Source: Mycobacterium sp.
Lineage (GTDB): Bacteria > Actinomycetota > Actinomycetes > Mycobacteriales > Mycobacteriaceae
Length of the DNA stretch: 64,000 nucleotides
Direction of reading: 5' to 3'
Assembly (NCBI GenBank): GCA_021732005.1
Contig: JAKFVT010000022.1
Span: forward strand, 1-64,000
The notes below the pieces were generated by a model, which had not been told where the DNA came from, did no database searches, and worked only from the letters and a program-made list of their open reading frames with translations. How positions within the stretch are numbered: position 1 is the stretch's first letter; each line of letters starts with the position of its first letter. Made by a program: the position numbers and the translations under genes. Positions 60,829-64,000 of this stretch are shown here, one piece after another.

Positions 60829-61920
60829 CTACCCCTTGCTGGTAGACGTTGATCCGAAGCGGAACTCGACCACGTCACCGTCGGCCATGACGTAGTCCTT
60901 GCCTTCCATGCGCACCTTGCCCGCGGCCTTGGCCGCCGCCATCGACCCCGCCTCGACGAGGTCGTCGAAGGACACGATCTCGGCCTTGATGAAGCCTTTC
61001 TCGAAGTCGGTGTGGATCACCCCCGCCGCCTTCGGCGCCGTGTCACCGCGGTGAATTGTCCAGGCGCGCGCCTCTTTCGGCCCCGCGGTCAAATAGGTCT
61101 GCAAGTTCAGGGTGTGAAAACCCGCCCGCGCCAACGCATCCAGGCCGCGTTCGGTCTGCCCGATCGACTCCAGCAGCTCGGCCGCCGACTCATCGTCGAG
61201 CTCGATCAGCTCCGACTCGATCTTGGCGTCCAGGAACACCGCGTCCGCCGGGGCCACCAGCGCACGCAACTCGGCCTGCTTGGCGGCGTCGGTGAGCACC
61301 GCCTCGTCGGCGTTGAACACGTACAGGAACGGCTTGATGGTCATCAGGTTCAGCTCGCGCAGCAGCGACCAGTCCTTGCCGCTGGCGAACAGCGTCGTGC
61401 CGCCGTTCAGCAACTCCTGCGCAGCCACAGCGGCCTCGAACACCGTTTTGCGGTCCTTGTTGTTACGGGCTTCCTTCTCCAGCCGGGGCACGGCCTTCTC
61501 GAGGGTCTGCAGGTCGGCCAGGATCAGCTCGGTCTCGATGACCTCGATGTCGGACTTCGGGTCCACCTTGCCGTCGACGTGCACGACGTCGTCGTCGGCG
61601 AACACCCGGACCACCTGGCAGATCGCGTCGCACTCGCGGATGTTGGCCAGGAACTTGTTGCCCAGCCCCGCGCCTTCCGAGGCGCCTTTGACGATGCCGG
61701 CGATGTCGACGAACGTGACCGGCGCCGGCAGGATCCGCTCGGAGCCGAAGATCTCGGCCAGTTTGGTCAGCCGCGGGTCGGGCAGCGGGACGACGCCCTC
61801 ATTCGGCTCGATCGTGGCGAACGGATAGTTGGCTGCCAGCACGTTGTTGCGGGTCAGCGCATTGAATAGGGTCGATTTTCCCACGTTGGGCAGACCGACA
61901 ATTCCGAGGCTCAGGCTCAC
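60829..61920 (-). CDS. ychF: redox-regulated ATPase YchF with C-terminus altered by element integration
   Basis: MSLSLGIVGLPNVGKSTLFNALTRNNVLAANYPFATIEPNEGVVPLPDPRL; ends VEFRFGSTSTSKG* instead of VEFRFNV*. Confidence 0.95.
   Translation of the reverse strand: MSLSLGIVGLPNVGKSTLFNALTRNNVLAANYPFATIEPNEGVVPLPDPRLTKLAEIFGSERILPAPVTFVDIAGIVKGASEGAGLGNKFLANIRECDAICQVVRVFADDDVVHVDGKVDPKSDIEVIETELILADLQTLEKAVPRLEKEARNNKDRKTVFEAAVAAQELLNGGTTLFASGKDWSLLRELNLMTIKPFLYVFNADEAVLTDAAKQAELRALVAPADAVFLDAKIESELIELDDESAAELLESIGQTERGLDALARAGFHTLNLQTYLTAGPKEARAWTIHRGDTAPKAAGVIHTDFEKGFIKAEIVSFDDLVEAGSMAAAKAAGKVRMEGKDYVMADGDVVEFRFGSTSTSKG
60856..60871. repeat. right attachment-site core
   Basis: GAAGCGGAACTCGACC, identical to 50438-50453. 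Confidence 0.9.
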
Positions 61921-62013
61921 AGAGAAGACAGTCTAGGAGAAAGCCCCGGACGACCCCTTCGCTTGCGGCCCCGCTGACGGTCCACATTCAGCCGGAGCCG
62001 GTACGGTCTACGT

Positions 62014-63162
62014 GTGTCAGCACAGCGAGCGAGGTCCTCCGTGGCGCCCGCGAACCGCTCGGCGCACCCGAACCTGTCCGGCGTGCCATGGTGGGCCGCC
62101 GTCCTGATTGCTGTGATCGCCACCACAATTGGCTTCGCCTTCGATGCGGGCTCAGGCAACAAGGAACTCGGCAACGTCTTCGCCGCCATGTACGCGCTCG
62201 GTTGTGTGGCGGCCGTTCTCGCGGTGCGCCACTCCAGTATTTTCACCGCCGTCATTCAGCCTCCGCTGATCCTGTTCGTCATGGTGCCCGGCTCCTACTT
62301 CCTGTTTCACGGCGCAGCGTTCACCGGCGTCAAGGACACCCTGATCAACTTCGGCTACCCGCTGATCGAGCGCTTCCCGCTGATGCTGTTCACCTCGGCC
62401 GGCGTTCTGCTGATCGGGTTGGTGCGCTGGTATTTCGGGATGTCGGCCAAATCGTCGGCGCCGGCCCGCCCCGACACCGACGCCGAAACCCCCGCGGGCG
62501 CCGGCCTATTCGCCGGGCTGGCGGCCAAGTTCTCGTCGATGCTCCAGCGTGGGGACGTCGAGGATGACGACGCCGACGAGACGCCCAAACGCAAGCACGG
62601 CATCGACCGACCCGCGACTGCCGAACGGCGGCCACGCTCCGAGCGGCCCGCCAAGCGTCCGGCACCGACCCGTTCGCGGCATGCCCGCCCCCCGCTCGAG
62701 GACATCACCGAGGCGCCCGAGCGACCCCGCCGCCAGTCGGCCCGTCGTCGGCCCGTCGACGCCGAGCCCGACGCACTCGACTATCCGGAGACTCCGCGGC
62801 GGCGCCGCCAGCCGCGTGACCCGAACGGCCGCACGACGTCACGGCGCGAGCCGCGCGAGCCCCGTGACCCCCGCGAACCTCGTGAGGCTCGCGAACGCAG
62901 GGATCCCTACGGCTCGCCCCCGCGGCGCAGCAGCCGATTCGAGCCGCACGAGGCCTACCCGTCCTACGAGCCCTACCCGCCCTACGAACCGCCGCCCCGG
63001 CAACGTCCGCCCGGGCGGACAAACGGCGACAGCGACACCCATCACCCGGTGTCGAGGGTGCGTTATCGCGGTGACGTCGACCCGGAGCCGGGCCGGCAGC
63101 CGAGGTCGCGTCGTCCCAGTGCGAACGACTGGGACGCCGAATCCTGGCGTTCCGACCGCTGA
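62014..63162 (+). CDS. DUF6542-like membrane protein with a long charged disordered tail
   Basis: Four hydrophobic segments then Arg/Pro/Glu-rich tail (REPREPRDPREPREARERRDP). Confidence 0.8.
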   Translation: MSAQRARSSVAPANRSAHPNLSGVPWWAAVLIAVIATTIGFAFDAGSGNKELGNVFAAMYALGCVAAVLAVRHSSIFTAVIQPPLILFVMVPGSYFLFHGAAFTGVKDTLINFGYPLIERFPLMLFTSAGVLLIGLVRWYFGMSAKSSAPARPDTDAETPAGAGLFAGLAAKFSSMLQRGDVEDDDADETPKRKHGIDRPATAERRPRSERPAKRPAPTRSRHARPPLEDITEAPERPRRQSARRRPVDAEPDALDYPETPRRRRQPRDPNGRTTSRREPREPRDPREPREARERRDPYGSPPRRSSRFEPHEAYPSYEPYPPYEPPPRQRPPGRTNGDSDTHHPVSRVRYRGDVDPEPGRQPRSRRPSANDWDAESWRSDR

Positions 63163-63171
63163 GCCGCGGAA

Positions 63172-64000
63172 CTAGCTGCGGGCGGGCCGGATCTCGCGCG
63201 GCAGCGCGAACACCAGCGTCTCGTTGGCCGTCGTGACCGTCTGCACGGTGCCGTAACCGTATTCGGCCAGCCGGTCGAGCACCCCGCGCACCAGGACCTC
63301 GGGAACCGAGGCGCCGGACGTCACGCCGACGGTCGTGACACCCGACAGCCAGGCCGGGTCGATGTCGTCGGCGTAGTCCACCAGCTTGGCGGCCTTCGAG
63401 CCGGCGCCCAGCGCCACCTCGACCAGCCGCACCGAGTTGGACGAGTTCCGCGAGCCGACGACGATCACCAGATCGCACTCCGGCGCCATCGCTTTGACCG
63501 CGCCCTGCCGGTTCTGGGTGGCGTAGCAGATGTCATCGCTGGGTGGGTCCTGCAGCGTCGGGAACTTCTCCCGCAGCCGTCGCACCGTCTCCATGGTCTC
63601 GTCGACGCTCAGCGTGGTCTGGGACAGCCAGATCACCTTGTTGGGGTCGCGCACCGTCACCTTGTCCACGGCGTCCGGGTTGTCGACCACCTGAACGTGG
63701 TCGGGCGCCTCACCGGCGGTGCCGACGACCTCTTCGTGGCCCTCGTGGCCGACGAGCAGGATGTCGTAGTCGTCGCGAGCGAACCGCTTCGCCTCGTTGT
63801 GCACCTTGGTGACCAGCGGGCAGGTGGCGTCGATGGTCTGCAGGTTGCGGGCCGCCGCCTCCTCGTGCACGGTCGGCGCCACCCCGTGGGCAGAGAAGAC
63901 CACGATGGCCCCTTCAGGCACCTCGTCGGTCTGCTCGACGAACACCGCACCGGCTTTGGCCAGGGTGTCCACCACGTAGCGGTTGTGCACGATCTCGTGG
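63172..64000 (-). CDS. ispH: 4-hydroxy-3-methylbut-2-enyl diphosphate reductase (5' end outside the window)
   Basis: [84 protein letters not shown]. Confidence 0.95.
   Translation of the reverse strand, partial: HEIVHNRYVVDTLAKAGAVFVEQTDEVPEGAIVVFSAHGVAPTVHEEAAARNLQTIDATCPLVTKVHNEAKRFARDDYDILLVGHEGHEEVVGTAGEAPDHVQVVDNPDAVDKVTVRDPNKVIWLSQTTLSVDETMETVRRLREKFPTLQDPPSDDICYATQNRQGAVKAMAPECDLVIVVGSRNSSNSVRLVEVALGAGSKAAKLVDYADDIDPAWLSGVTTVGVTSGASVPEVLVRGVLDRLAEYGYGTVQTVTTANETLVFALPREIRPARS

Larger units (their letters stand above)
50438..60871. mobile_element. ~10.4 kb capsid-encoding, tail-less integrated element (phiRv1/phiRv2-like or capsid-forming satellite) inserted in ychF
   Basis: 16-bp direct repeats at both ends, serine integrase at the left end, terminase-portal-scaffold-capsid-connector block, interrupted host gene. 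Confidence 0.92.

Noticed and set aside
50438-60871. Interpretation as a complete temperate prophage
   Set aside because: No tail, lysis or repressor genes and only ~10.4 kb between exact att repeats.

Overview
The window is high-GC mycobacterial-type chromosome. Most of it is ordinary, densely packed metabolic, transport and regulatory genes: WS/DGAT, a LytS/LytTR two-component system with acetate-type symporters, MFS, beta-oxidation enzymes, methyltransferases, a LAL-LuxR regulator, a cyclase, a GGDEF protein, and an ispH/DUF6542/ychF block at the right end. Two regions stand out. (1) At 50438-60871 there is a ~10.4 kb tail-less, capsid-encoding integrated element, similar in layout to the phiRv1/phiRv2 class or a capsid-forming satellite. 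It carries a serine integrase, an Xis-like HTH protein, HNH, terminase, portal, scaffold-like protein, HK97-type capsid, a connector and cargo genes. It is inserted into the 3' end of ychF. The evidence is a 16-bp direct repeat (GAAGCGGAACTCGACC) at both ends and the displaced ancestral YchF C-terminus (VEFRFNV*) stranded at the left end. Integration gives ychF a new C-terminus (VEFRF-GSTSTSKG*) and places a HEPN-like cargo gene 3 nt downstream of ychF on the same strand. A run of small hairpins with conserved GTGAY loops and unrelated but perfectly paired stems lies immediately upstream of the capsid gene. (2) At 42956-45733 there is a giant secreted pentapeptide-repeat protein whose ~39 coils keep an exact 60-bp register. 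Start codons were adjusted by hand where an internal start was better supported. No searches could be run, so family names rest on motif recognition.
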